Assembly (NCBI GenBank): GCA_001599915.1
Contig: BCIG01000008.1
Location: forward strand, 186,001-250,000
DNA length: 64,000 nucleotides
From: Symbiotaphrina buchneri
Lineage: Eukaryota; Ascomycota; Symbiotaphrinales; Symbiotaphrinaceae
Reading direction: 5' to 3'
This document shows positions 1 through 10,502 of the stretch, piece after piece. Below the pieces are notes generated by a model. That model made no database searches. It had not been told where the DNA came from and worked only from the letters and a program-made list of their open reading frames with translations. Each line of letters starts with the position of its first letter. Positions within the stretch are counted from its first letter, which is position 1. A program made the position numbers and the translations under genes.

Positions 1-1
1 T

Positions 2-1792
2 CCAGATCCAAGGAAACGAGCAGATCTATTCGAGGTTGCTCGCCATAGCTGGCTGAGTGAGTATTCGCATGTGGTGGCGTTGATCACGAGCAGCACTACT
101 ACGACAGGTGATATCGCAAATACCACTGTCACTTCTGGTAAATATCTCCTTGTTGCATTTGGCAGAACTGAAAGCATTAACGGCGCCGCAGAAGACCAAC
201 CAGAAGCACCAGTGCTAGGACGGAGTGCCTCTGTTCGCGAGCCAACAAAAGCTCATCAGCCGCATATCTCACCTGTTGGCGGCTTGGTTCCCAAGCACGG
301 AAATGTAGCACCCGAACAGCAGGACAAGCCTAGGGATGCCAAGAGAAGGACTGTGCAGGTGGAATATGTTGCGCCCCAATCTTCCACTGCCCGGGGTGAT
401 CGATCTCCCAGTGAGACTAGAGCAGGACCTTCCAAAACTCGGGCAAGATCTGCGGCTCAAGGACCTGTGGAAGTGCCACCGCAGCGTGTTACATCAACAC
501 AAAAGCCGCTGCCCCAGGATCCGCCGGTATCGCGTGACGTGGCGGATCTCCAAGCTCAAGCACGGGCAGGTCGACCTTCAAGTTCGTCGCATAGTCCGGG
601 CGAGAACGTTAGGCCAAGGCGGGATGTTCCACGATCGACTTCTGACTCTGTTTGGGCTGGCGCTGCTTTCGCCTCAACTAGGCCATCGACTAGGGACTCT
701 CTCAGCTCAGCAGGCATGCTTGACTCGATGAGACTACCCTCAAGAGGTAACTCCTATGGTCAGCCGGTGGCCCCGACTGTTGCGGTTACGAACGCGCAAG
801 GCAGGTTGGCTCAACCGAAGAATAACAGAGGGTACATCATTTCCTCCCCGATTCCCCAGCAAGAGCCATTCGATGCATCTTTCGGGCGACCCAGTGCTCA
901 TCCTGCACCACCAAAGTTTGGCCAAGATCAATCGGCCACTCAATCGCAGAAGGGCCATAAGCGCTCAAATACTGTGTCAGGTATATCGGAAAAGATATTC
1001 GGTCGTCCTGGCTCATTCTTCGGTGGAGGAAGGCATGTTCAAGCAGCAGAAAAGCCGCAAAAATCCTATCCGCCTACAAGCATGTCTGGACCCATTTCTT
1101 CAGAAAGCCCAAGAGCTTCTACTGACTCACGACGGCCATCGGGGATATTCCGAAGGAGAGAAAGTGACGCTGCCAGCCGTGATAAGCCAAGAAGATTTTC
1201 GCTTCTTCCACATTCTTTCTCACTACGGAACTTTGTATCTGCACCCAAGGAGAACACTCCGCCGACAACCGCACAGCCCAATACTGAGCATGGAGGCTAC
1301 ATGCCACCACCAGCTTCGCGTAACAACGATCAACAACGAGCTGGTGTGGCGGAAGGCTCGAGCGGCGGCGGGTACGATGGTCCGTATGCCAACGTCAGGG
1401 ATAGCCCCGTTCATCGGAGTAGGCATAACGAGGCAGCGGCTTCTTCACCACAATATGACGTGGACGATTACCAACCGTACGGACATAGCTACAATGGTGA
1501 GGATTCGCGCCACACAGAGCCATATCAGCAACATCCTGGCATGTCTGAGGCCGGCCAACAGGACCCGCCTCAACGTGTCCCCAGAAGCGACAGCTATGCC
1601 GATGAGTTCCAGCCACAACAGCGTGCGCGGACTGCTAGAGGTCACGCCGTCTTACAGAAGAATAATCGGAAATTCACCGATGCGTATGAGTATGATCCTG
1701 CTGCAGGGGGTCACTATGGTGGAAGTCCCGGGGCAGCCAGAAAGGTAATGGACTTCTTCAGGAGAAGAGGAAGAGCAAGGGCGGGTGAATGA
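2..1792 (+). CDS. C-terminal part of Kin4-type Ser/Thr protein kinase (5' end outside window)
   Basis: Open from the left edge in the frame starting at base 2. The first residues, DPRKRADLFEVARHSWL, look like the last helix of a protein kinase domain (subdomain XI). After them comes a long disordered tail rich in Ser, Pro, Arg and Gln, ending in a basic patch (KVMDFFRRRGRARAGE). I read an intron at 138-191: gtaaat donor, ttaac branch, cag acceptor, 54 nt and free of stops. Splicing gives TVTSEDQPEAP followed by RSASVREP, which fits fungal homologues better than unspliced reading. Kin4-like kinases act in spindle-position and stress signalling, and the tail usually carries regulatory phosphosites. 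The catalytic residues lie outside the window, so the kinase identity rests on about 20 residues plus tail features recalled from the family. Stop is TGA at 1790-1792. Confidence 0.7.
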   Translation, partial: PDPRKRADLFEVARHSWLSEYSHVVALITSSTTTTGDIANTTVTSGKYLLVAFGRTESINGAAEDQPEAPVLGRSASVREPTKAHQPHISPVGGLVPKHGNVAPEQQDKPRDAKRRTVQVEYVAPQSSTARGDRSPSETRAGPSKTRARSAAQGPVEVPPQRVTSTQKPLPQDPPVSRDVADLQAQARAGRPSSSSHSPGENVRPRRDVPRSTSDSVWAGAAFASTRPSTRDSLSSAGMLDSMRLPSRGNSYGQPVAPTVAVTNAQGRLAQPKNNRGYIISSPIPQQEPFDASFGRPSAHPAPPKFGQDQSATQSQKGHKRSNTVSGISEKIFGRPGSFFGGGRHVQAAEKPQKSYPPTSMSGPISSESPRASTDSRRPSGIFRRRESDAASRDKPRRFSLLPHSFSLRNFVSAPKENTPPTTAQPNTEHGGYMPPPASRNNDQQRAGVAEGSSGGGYDGPYANVRDSPVHRSRHNEAAASSPQYDVDDYQPYGHSYNGEDSRHTEPYQQHPGMSEAGQQDPPQRVPRSDSYADEFQPQQRARTARGHAVLQKNNRKFTDAYEYDPAAGGHYGGSPGAARKVMDFFRRRGRARAGE

Positions 1793-4021
1793 ACAGGCAG
1801 TGTCTTTTGATTTCTTGCTCAAGTGCTTTGCGCTTCTGGTGCCGGGTGTGCAGCGTTATGTAATGCATGTGATTGTTAAGCGGACGGTCAGACAGAGGAG
1901 AAGCCGCAGCAAATTGTTTTTGACGTTCTTGTATACCCATTTCCATCTTAATCTTCTCATTGACATTCGCCTTTGCTCGTCAAGGCTTGCAGGGGCTGTT
2001 GAATTCGCATCTCCTTCCTAATTCAGCTATCGGCATTCGACGGAGTTCAAGCTGCCTATGCTATCGTTTTCTGTTTTAACTCTGGCCGTCGGAGTCATTC
2101 TGTTCTCAGGTAATTATGCTTGAGACAAGAAGCGTGGAATTTTGAGATATTGTGCGGCAAGGCAGACAGACAGATATTTACGTTCAAATTGCGCACCGCC
2201 CCTTTGCATCCGGTTCCCCCTGAAACATCTCACGTCGCTTCCTCTTCGTTGGCTAGCTTGCATCTGCTACGAAGTGTTGCTTTGGCTAGAGTCGACTATT
2301 GCGCCTTCCGCATGGCTTCTTTGTCCCTTGGAGTGCGTGGAGTCAGACATCCATGCCATTCCAGTTACAATGCTGTTGCAATGGCCGGGTTCTGAGAACG
2401 CATTGGGATGAAGAGCGTGCCCTCCACGATGAGGCTGGGACCTTATGGAAGGGCTATCGCGCATGTTCGAACTGTTTCGTGGTGTGGCGAACAGCAAGAG
2501 CCACGAGTTCAAGCATCCACATCGTTTTTCCCTCTTGTTGTATGGCCATCGGCTATTGCTATCGCATGGAAAGGCTGGAGCCGTTTAGAGCGCGGACGGG
2601 AAGGAACAGACTGGCAGGGCTGGCTCGCAATTAGAAGAGGAGGGGGAGGTTGTCATCTTCCGCTGTCGTCGAATTGTGAATAGCCACGGGTAGAATTTTC
2701 TTCTAGATTACAAACTGAAAGGATAAACGGCTCTTCTGTTTTGCGTGTGCGGCTAGATGTGAATGTAGAAATCGTGAAATTGGTGGTTTGTGTGGGGTGA
2801 GAGTGATTGTGACTGTGGGTGAACCCGACGGTCCTGAGTTGCGGACTGTCAATTTCTGATTGGGAAAGGGGATTTAGGGGGGGGAGATTGACAGTCCCGA
2901 CATGCAATCCCAGGCTCTGATAGAGGTCTGCAGTCCAAGATAAGATCGAGAGTGATTCTAAAAGATAATAATCTCTACGTCTATCCTGTGGTCTTACCAG
3001 ACCATGAATAAGTTGTACGGAGTAAATTGACCTACAGTCCCCATTTCTGGGACTGCTGGTCATTGACAGTCCAAGCGAGAAAGTCAGTCCGGGACTGTCA
3101 ATGGCTATATCCTGATGGACTTATTCAACATATATACACTTTCAGTGAGGGTACAGTAGTCAGATCTGGTATTCGAATGGAGATTCTCCAGGAGTGATCT
3201 GGAGAAGGAGAGTGTGATTTAGTTTATAGCACGTCTCAAAAATATAAAGGCTGTTTCGAGGTGCTCTCATCATCGAAAGAGGTCTATCTGACCTACAGTC
3301 CGGGCTTTGGGACTGTCGGTCATTGACAGTCCAAGCGAGAAAGGCAGTCCGGGACTGTCTATCACACACATTCTGATGAACGCATTCAGCACGATATCCA
3401 TGTCCAATGAGGGTGCATCAGTCAGATGAAGTGGTAGTATTTGGATGGAAATTATGCAGACGTATCCGGGGCGGGAGAGGACGGTTTGCTTTACGACGTG
3501 CTTTAGTTATGCCTTAGGAATGGGAATGGTTTCGAGAGGTCTATCTGAATCACAGTCCGCTTTTTGGGACTGTCGGTCATTGACAGTCCAAGGGAGAAAG
3601 ACAGTCCGGGACTGTCAATCACAACATCCTGACAGGAATTTAATAGATCAATCAACAGACCAATTGGTTTCGGACGGAGTGTATTGAAACGTTGTAATTT
3701 TTCGAGATTGAATCATGGATTGGTTCTGAAGGTGTGATTGTCTACGTACAACCTTCAGTGGGAGCTGGTGGGGTGGCTTTCAGGGGCTCAGGGGTTTAGG
3801 GGCCCGCGCAGTAGCAGCACCAGCAGCAGTCTAGATCTGGGAAAGTGAAGTGCTGATGGTCAGCAATTTCTGCAGATTTTCGTTTCTGGCAACGTAATGG
3901 TTGTCTACTAACTTCAAGAAATCACAGTCTATCAGCATATCAGAAGATGCTCCTAAAAATGCAAATGCTATGCGCTACCCGATCTGCGCAGGGTAGGATG
4001 ACGAGACTGAGATATGCACAT
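1793..4021. other. Intergenic region between convergent kinase tail and NOC2
   Basis: About 2.2 kb without a convincing gene. The short open frames on both strands have no family signature and no splice logic. The right half (about 2.8-3.64 kb) holds the repeat array described separately. The rest is probably 3' UTR of the two convergent genes plus unique spacer. Confidence 0.6.
2801..3640. repeat. Tandem array of ~260 bp units carrying inverted GGACTGT half-sites
   Basis: The string cattgacagtcca starts at 3061, 3321 and 3578, so the period is 260 then 257 bp. Sequence between these points is recognisably homologous: shared gtctatctga, gagggt(a/g)ca, cctga and ttcgag(a/g) blocks in the same order. 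A more decayed copy appears upstream, around 2801-3060. Each unit core contains the 7-mer GGACTGT or its complement ACAGTCC about five times in alternating orientation. For example, ggactgtc at 3310-3317 pairs with gacagtcc at 3325-3332 across a 7-nt loop. There is no open frame common to the units. It could be a local minisatellite, a relic of a non-coding mobile element, or an array of protein-binding sites. Confidence 0.75.
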
Positions 4022-6521
4022 CTACTCTTCTTCATCCTCGTCCTCATCCTCATCCTGCACTTCATCCTCTTCAGACTCGAACCCTTCGCTCTCTCCCTCT
4101 TCCTCAACTTCCACTCCATCCATGCCATTAGCCCTCTCCCTTTCGCGCTCTTCCCTGTCTTGCTTCCTTTTCCGTTCCTCCTCTCTTCTTCCCTCCTCAA
4201 CCATCTTCTCCTTCTCCTCTCTCAGTTTCCTCTGGCCCACCACGAAAGCTCCGAGAGGCGACTTCTCCCACTCCACATCCTTCAAGAAAGCCTCAACCTG
4301 TGCACGATCATTGGGCGCAAACTCCACCTTCGCCCTCCGCTCCTCGATCCAGCGTGAATTGGACTCGAGTTTCTGCACCACAAGCGAGATGGCCGAGTTG
4401 ATCTTGTTGTTCTTGTTACCGCCATTCTTCGAAGAAACCTCCTTCAGCCAGCGTTTCAGCATGACGAGAACCGGGAGGGTCAGCTCGGGAAAGGCGATGT
4501 TCTTGCTCCACAGTACGAAGAATTCTGCCAAGAGCTCGGCAACCTGCTCGCCTACGCCATCTTGATAAACACGAGTGCGAAGGTAGCTTTTGGGAGCGCG
4601 AATTGAGGTCGCGAAATCCAGAGGCTTGAGAGTCGACGGCTTTGGCGGCTTCTTCATCTCGGCGGAATTCAGCACTTCAAGCAAAGCTGGTGCGAGTGGT
4701 ATGTATGTCCCAGTCGAGAGGGAGATCCGCAGCAAGGACCGGAAGAGCTGGAAGCGGAGTGGAAAGTATTGTGCTGTTGGGATCAGGCGCATTGTCCCTA
4801 GAGTGACCTGGACCACAGGATAGATGAGTGGTCGCAGCGGCGACTCCTTGCCAGCTTCGGCCTCACGAATACCAACGCAATGTGCGGAGAGTACACGAGA
4901 CCAGAAGTCCAGCGAATGAACATATTGCCAATTGTACACCAGCTTGTATGATTCCCGTTGAAACCCAGTCAGCTTTTGATACCAAGAAGTGGTTGTAAGC
5001 GTCATACCTTTGTAGGCTTCGTTATGCTACTCCTCAGATGTATGGCTAATTGACGGATGAAAGTGAAACCGGTGGTATAGCCGACCGTCGGATCAAGCCC
5101 CCATAATTCAGCCGCAGAGTTCTTCATCAAGTTCACCCCCGAGATTGTATGGACGGTGGTATTCCGACTGCCCTTCACTAGGCCTTGATATACTGATTTG
5201 AGAACCATCTCCTTGAGCCCAGGATCACCGATGACGGCCAATTTCCGGATGACCAAGAATGCTGTCACACGGGTTGCTTCTGTACTGGCAGAGTCCGACC
5301 AAGTGTCGACCAGGGTTCTAGTGATATCGCGCAGCAATTTCCGGAATTGAAGGAGATATGGCAGGAGTGGAATGAAAGCAGAAAGTGTGAGTTTCAGTGT
5401 AGGCGCATCGGAGAGGTTCGTCAAAAGATGGTTCACAGAAGCAGCATGCGATTTGAGGAGGGGCGTGAGGGTTCGATATTTCTTCGACTCAGTAGAAATG
5501 CGTCTAGATCAACGTAAGTTTCGCTCTAAAACTCGACCAAAACAGCCACTTACACCTTGCCAGAGGCGCTCTCTTTGACTGGTAGATGGTGATTCAGCAC
5601 ATCCGGCAGATGCTTCAGCGTCGTGATCAGTAGCTCATGGTAGACTGCAATTGTTAGCCTTGCTTGACCGTACGCTTATAACGTGGACATACCATTCGGG
5701 TCCGATATTTTGTACTTGTAGCCCTTGTCTTCATCCTCATTGAGGTGAGCAGCTGCTCGGAAAGCCAGAACTACTTGCCGAGCGGCACGAAGGGAATGTT
5801 GTTCTGCTAGTGCCGTCTTCCACTTCTGCACCATGGCCATAGTGACATCTGCAGAATCCCTTCCCTCCTCAACATCTTCTTCGTCTTCGGCTTTGCTTTT
5901 CTTGTCCTTCTTGCGTTTCTTCTTTGGCTTTTCTTCCTCACCGCTACTTAGCTCGTCGACCTCCGCCAAATCAGCGTTCTCCTCGAAATCTAGCAGCTCG
6001 GCGTCATTCTCCTGAAGATATTTGTAGAATTCGGGATCTTTTTCGGCCAAGGCTTCGAGATCTCCCTTATGAGTGTCAAAGTCATCTTCCTCCTCGGAAA
6101 TAGGTTCACTATCACTTCGAACCGCGTTCTCCTCCAGTGAGCCGACAGACGAAGCATCATCCTCTGCCCCGGGTTCGGTCCTCTTCCGTTTGCCGATCTT
6201 TTGAGAGACCTCTTTGCTCTTCTTCGAAGCCTTCGTTGACTTCTTCACCGGTGCCTCTGGTATGTCAAATCCTCCCTGAAAGAAGTCATCCACACTCATC
6301 TCTCCATAAGGATTCTCGTCTCCAGCAGGTTCGGGCTTCGAAGTGCCATCTGATGCCTTGCCAAAGGTCTCCTGCCGGTCTTTCGCATCTCTAGCCTTTC
6401 TTTTCTCCTTCTGTTGATGGCGCTGTTTGATCTTTGCGAACTCTTTTCGGCGACCTAGGGTATCCTTTAGGTGATTCTTCTCGAACTTTTTGGTCGCCTT
6501 CTTATTCTGTCCGCCCGCCAT
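4022..6521 (-). CDS. NOC2: Nucleolar complex protein 2 (Noc2/Rebelote), 60S ribosome biogenesis
   Basis: Four exons on the minus strand: 6521-5693, 5644-5554, 5503-5008 and 4942-4022, about 778 aa. Introns 5645-5692 (48 nt) and 5504-5553 (50 nt) have gtatgt and gtaagt donors. The third, 4943-5007 (65 nt), has a gctgac branch, but its acceptor is less certain. The first quarter is lysine and acid rich, typical of nucleolar proteins. The conserved Noc2 core follows, with YHELLITTLKHLPD, then LWGLDPTVGYTTGF and VYNWQYVHSLDFWSRVLS, and the protein ends in an acidic Glu/Asp tail. Noc2 pairs with Noc1 and then Noc3 to move pre-60S particles from nucleolus to nucleoplasm. ATG at 6521 was chosen because MAGGQNKKATKKFEKNHLKDT is the usual basic start. 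It is divergent from VPS28. Confidence 0.93.
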
Positions 6522-6807
6522 TGTCACAATCCAGGCTTTTGTAAATTGGATTGCTCTTTAGTCGGGCCCGAGGGGAAAAGTCGAGTTTGGTTTTGGCAGG
6601 GTGACTATGCTTGTGGATTTCTGAAAATGTGCAGGCTAAAATTTCTACGGAAGATGCCGTTGCCGATACCCTACCACCGACTGGACTATCTTAGTGCCCT
6701 TCTCCACATTCAGCTTTCCACCATGACCGCCAGACGCTGAAGCTTCGACTCACACGATCCTATCCGCGACAAAGAGATAACCAACGTTTCTCCGCCACAC
6801 CTGCAAT
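6522..6807. promoter_or_regulatory. Shared divergent promoter between NOC2 and VPS28
   Basis: The 286 bp between the two ATGs must hold both 5' UTRs and core promoters. AAAATTT at 6638-6644, about 117 nt upstream of the NOC2 start, resembles the core of the yeast rRNA-processing element (RRPE) found at ribosome-biogenesis genes. A 7-mer match can occur by chance, so this assignment is only suggestive. No clear TATA box is seen. Confidence 0.35.
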
Positions 6808-7624
6808 ATGTACGGACATCAGCTTGCATATGCGCCGACGCCGTACAGTTACACTCCAAACCCCGCTCTAGCTGCCACAATCAATCTAGACGAAGTGCGT
6901 CGCAGACCTCGCTTCTTTCAACTGCCCGCTCTAACCTGCAATATAGGAAGTGAAGCTCGCAACGACCAGCGCTGAACGGGAGCTGTACGATTCACTAGCC
7001 GAGATCTACAGTGTAATCCTCACACTAGATGCTCTGGAAAAAGCGTACATCAAAGACTCGATCAAAGAGTCGGAATATACGGAGACCTGCGACAGACTGT
7101 TGAAGCAATACAAGGCTATTCTGGGAGATGACAATGTTGCGAAGCGATTCGTCGACTTGGAAACTTTCAAGAGAGAATGGAATGTAAGTGTACTTCTTCT
7201 GGCGGTGTTTTGCGCAGGTCGCTGATGAAGATTCTAGATGGAATGCTCCCGGGCCACAGAGCGACTCAAGATTGGTCTGCCGGCCACAGTAGAACAACCG
7301 TCCCACAATGTAGTGGCGAGCACCAGTTCTAGTGGAGCAACCGGCACAGCAATTCTGGAGGCCACGCAGGACTTCATAACGTTCCTTGACGCCTTGAAAC
7401 TTAATCTCCTCGCCAAGGACCAGCTCCATCCCCTTCTTTCGGACGTCATACAATCGGTGAACAAAGTCACGGATAGGGATTTCGAAGGCCGCGGCAGGAT
7501 TGTACAATGGCTGATCACGCTCAATCAGCTCAAGGCCAACGAGGAGCTCACCGAGGACCAGGCGCGTCAGCTTTCCTTCGACATGGAGCAAGCCTACCAC
7601 GGGTTCAAGGAGACCTTGAAATAG
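6808..7624 (+). CDS. VPS28: Vps28, ESCRT-I subunit
   Basis: Three exons, 6808-6894, 6947-7183 and 7238-7624, encode 236 aa, the usual size for fungal Vps28. Both introns are short (52 and 54 nt): gtgcgt donor with ctaac branch, and gtaagt donor. The N-terminal part (EVKLATTSAERELYDSLAEI, then YTETCDRLLKQYKAIL) is the helical region that packs into the ESCRT-I core with Vps23 and Vps37. The C-terminal part (FITFLDALKLNLLAKDQLHPLL, FEGRGRIVQWLITLN) is the four-helix domain that contacts ESCRT-II Vps36. The product acts on endosomes, sorting ubiquitinated cargo into multivesicular bodies. In filamentous fungi ESCRT also supports the alkaline pH (Pal/Rim) response. The start is fixed by a short Tyr/Pro leader, MYGHQLAYAPTPYSY. 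Confidence 0.95.
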
Positions 7625-7900
7625 GCACTGCAATATGATGGAGCCGGCACTTGCTCTGTTGGACTTGGATTTGGGCAGCAACTCCGTCCGCTTCATGCGA
7701 AAATGGTGTATCAACCTGAGGTGGCCACTGCGCCGACATCGACCGAAACGACTCAGGGGACGATGGTGCACGGACCACAAGCTTAATCGTCCGCGAGATA
7801 AGCGAGGGGATTTTCTTCCCGCCGCGACCAAAGTAAACTTCCTACCCCCGAATCTCTTTGTACCTCCGACACGGGGCGGCTGGTTCATTCGGAGGGTGAA

Positions 7901-9093
7901 ATGGCTCCCTACCTGGGCGCAGATGGTGAAGATTCACTCGAGGATGCCCCTGTCATTCACGGTATGTCTCCATCTCACTCACCGCTTCCCGCTGCCGGAT
8001 CATGCTAAGACCGAATCCCAGTCCTTGACTTGCCGCAACTCTACACACGGCCATCTGCTGAAGCCCTTATCGATACCTTGGAGCTGGTCTCCATGGCCCC
8101 ACCATCTTGGGAAATCGATCAAAGACCCTCCGGCCCCTCCAAACCCCAGGTTGATCCTGCCGGGCTCACACACTACCTTACGAACATAATCGCAAGTCCG
8201 CTCCAATGGATACCATCGGAGGATTTACAAGAGCGTATCTGGTCTCTAGCAGCTCAACGCCTCTCCGAACGCTCCGGTCGTACGGGCATGTCAGCCATTA
8301 CTCGCTCTTTCACCGTACCATTGTTCCAACCAGCACAGTCAAAATCACTTAAACAATAGAACTCACCCTCCATGAACCGGCGTTGACATCAGACAACCTC
8401 GGCCTCAAGACCTGGGCAGCTTCCTACCTCCTCTCCAAGCGTCTGCACACCTTCAATCTCCCGCCCCATCCTACAGCAACAACGCAACCTCACATCACAA
8501 ACCGCCGCATCCTCGAACTGGGCGCTGGTACCGGTCTCGTCGGTCTCTCCGCCGCCGCAGTCTTTGCACCCTGCACCACCCACCTGACGGACCTTCCAGC
8601 CATCGTCCCTAATCTCGCCCACAACATTTCTCTGAACGAAGATGCCATCTCCGCAATCTCAGCCCCATGCATACCGGCCTCTCCCAATACCGACGCAAGC
8701 CCCAATGAAACCTCCAAAATCACATCCGGCGTCCTGGACTGGACAGACAACACCACATTTCCCAAAGACGACAGCGAGCGCTATGACCTCGTCCTCGCGG
8801 CCGACCCTCTCTATGCCCCCGAGCACCCTGCCCTACTCGTGGGGATGGTAGCTCGCTGGCTGCGGCGGAATGCGCATGCCAGGATGATTGTGGAAGTCCC
8901 GATCAGGGAGGCGTACGTCAAGGAGGTTACCGACTTACGACAGAGGCTGGAAGGGATCGGGATGCGGTTGTTGGAGAGCGGGGAGGAAGTGGGCATGGAT
9001 GATTGGGGCAGTGAAGAAGCCGGTCGTGCGGGCGTGATGTGTTGGTGGGGTGTGTGGGCTTGGGCCGGAGTTGATGATTGTAGAAGTGGATAA
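7901..9093 (+). CDS. Putative SAM-dependent protein-lysine methyltransferase (METTL21/EFM family) with an unresolved exon join
   Basis: Exon 1 is 7901-7961 and intron 1 is 7962-8021 (60 nt). It continues as VLDLPQLYTRPSAEALIDTL to about 8359. The methyltransferase domain lies in another frame from about 8353 to 9093: ELTLHEPALTSDNLGLKTWAASYLL, the SAM-binding loop LELGAGTGLVGLSA, an acidic turn THLTDLP, and the catalytic-side motif LVLAADPLYAPEHP. Homologues that target elongation factors (Efm2-like) have this long N-terminal region, but I cannot fix the substrate. The middle join is awkward. The only usable acceptor (8358-8359) needs a phase-1 donor near 8277 or 8280, which would delete the conserved-looking SGRTG..TRSFTVP segment. 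A genuine 1-nt indel near 8330-8350 explains the sequence as well. It converges on the SDR gene. Confidence 0.75.
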
Positions 9094-9397
9094 TGCGAGC
9101 GCACAGAGCAATGAGCGCTTCGGCACTGAATAGACCCGGTCTGGGATGGCGTTATGAGCAGAATACGAACTGATAGACACGCGATGATATGCTTAGAGCA
9201 GATTTAGACTAGACGTTAGAGCGCATAGATATCACATAGATATAGATTACCAGCAGGGGATTTGCAAGGAAAGGTTCGATCATATGGCAATGCGTGTTCA
9301 TTTCAGCCATGTCTCATGATTATCATGGACCCTTTCCGTAGTTCATGCTATCTTTCGTCCATCCTCCGAAAACCCCAGGATGGAAAGAAGTAACAAC
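9094..9397. other. Convergent intergenic spacer
   Basis: 304 bp between the stop codons of the methyltransferase and SDR genes. It presumably holds both 3' UTRs and poly(A) signals. No open frame or structure stands out. Confidence 0.6.
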
Positions 9398-10502
9398 CTA
9401 ATCGCCCAAGGGATACGGATGCATGATCTGTCCATAGTACAGCTCGGCCTCCCGGCTAGCGAGGAAGACGTAGGTAGGGGCAATCTCACTGGGCTGTCCC
9501 GGCCGACCCAGCTGGCTCTTCTGGCCGAAGCCCTCCATCTGCTCCGGCGGCCGAGACGCCGGCTGCAGCGGCGTGTGCACGGGTCCCGGCGCCACGCCGT
9601 TCACACGGATGCCCTTGGGCAGGAGGTTCTTCGCGAGCGCACGCGTGAAGCCCACGATGGCGCCCTTGGTCGAGGCGTAGTCCACCATGGAGGCGGTGCC
9701 GCGGAAGGTCACGACTGAGGTGGTGTTGATGATGCTGGTGTCCGGTTTGTTAGCGACGGCTCAGACTGGGCAGGGAAGGAAAGGTATTGAGCGCTGGGAC
9801 GCGGGGTGGAACGTACGAAGAGCCATGGCGCATGTGTGGGACGGCGTATTTGGTGATGGCGAACATCTGCAGGATGTTGCTCCGGAACACGGATTCCACC
9901 TGCTCCAGGTCGATCTCGGCGAAGTCCTCGCACATCTCCTGCTTGCTGGCGTTGTTGACGAGTACATCGATTCGGCCATACTTCTTGACATGTTCGTCCA
10001 CGGCCTTCTTGCACGTCTCGTTGTCCATGAGGTTGCCCGCGATTAGGAGACATGATTGGTTCTCTCCTTCGACCGCCTTCTTGGTGTCTTGAGCGTCCGC
10101 CTCCTCCTCGGGCAAGTACACGATGGTGATATCAGCGCCCTCGCGGGCCATCAGAATAGCAACGGAGCGGCCAATCCCAGAGCTAGCGGAAGATTCGATG
10201 GTCAGATGTGCTCGGTATTGGCTGGAAAGGGAGACGGAGCAAAGACAGGACATACTCTCCACCAGTGATGAGAACCTTCTTGTTGCGGAGCTTATTGACG
10301 CCCTTGTAGGCCTGAAAGTGGCCGTCGCTCTCGAGAAGAGTCGCCTCGCTCATAGGCTTCATGTTCTTCTCCAGCCTACAACAAGGATCAGCGCGGTGCA
10401 GGAGAACGCAAGGACCATATGTAGCGCTCACCCAGGCAAATTCTGGGACTGCCCCTCCTCAACGGGCTTGAAATGGCCCTTTTCTCCAATACTAGACGAC
10501 AT
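9398..10502 (-). CDS. Short-chain dehydrogenase/reductase, bacterial YghA/GsP39-like class
   Basis: Four exons on the minus strand: 10502-10432, 10375-10256, 10182-9817 and 9734-9398, encoding 297 aa. Intron lengths are 56, 73 and 82 nt. The join at 10255/10182 rebuilds the nucleotide-binding motif ITGGDSGIGRSVA, which strongly supports the splice model. Other hallmarks are VLVNNAS (the NNAG-like motif), the catalytic YxxxK in VDYASTKGA with the upstream Ser in the NTTSVV strand, and PGPVHTPLQP after the active site. The N-terminal extension (KGHFKPVEEGQSQNLPG, YKGVNKLRNKKVLITGG) is typical of the glucose-dehydrogenase-like or general-stress SDRs shared by fungi and bacteria. The substrate is unknown. 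NAD(P) dependence is inferred from the fold. Likely cytosolic, with no signal peptide. Confidence 0.9.

Noticed and set aside
756-1748. 330-residue open frame on the + strand overlapping the kinase tail
   Set aside because: It is the +1 shadow of a low-complexity Ser/Pro/Arg-rich coding region, and the in-frame reading contains the conserved tail blocks.
7025-7888. 287-residue frame on the - strand opposite VPS28
   Set aside because: It is antisense to all of VPS28 exon 3 and shows no family signature, whereas the + strand gives a complete Vps28.
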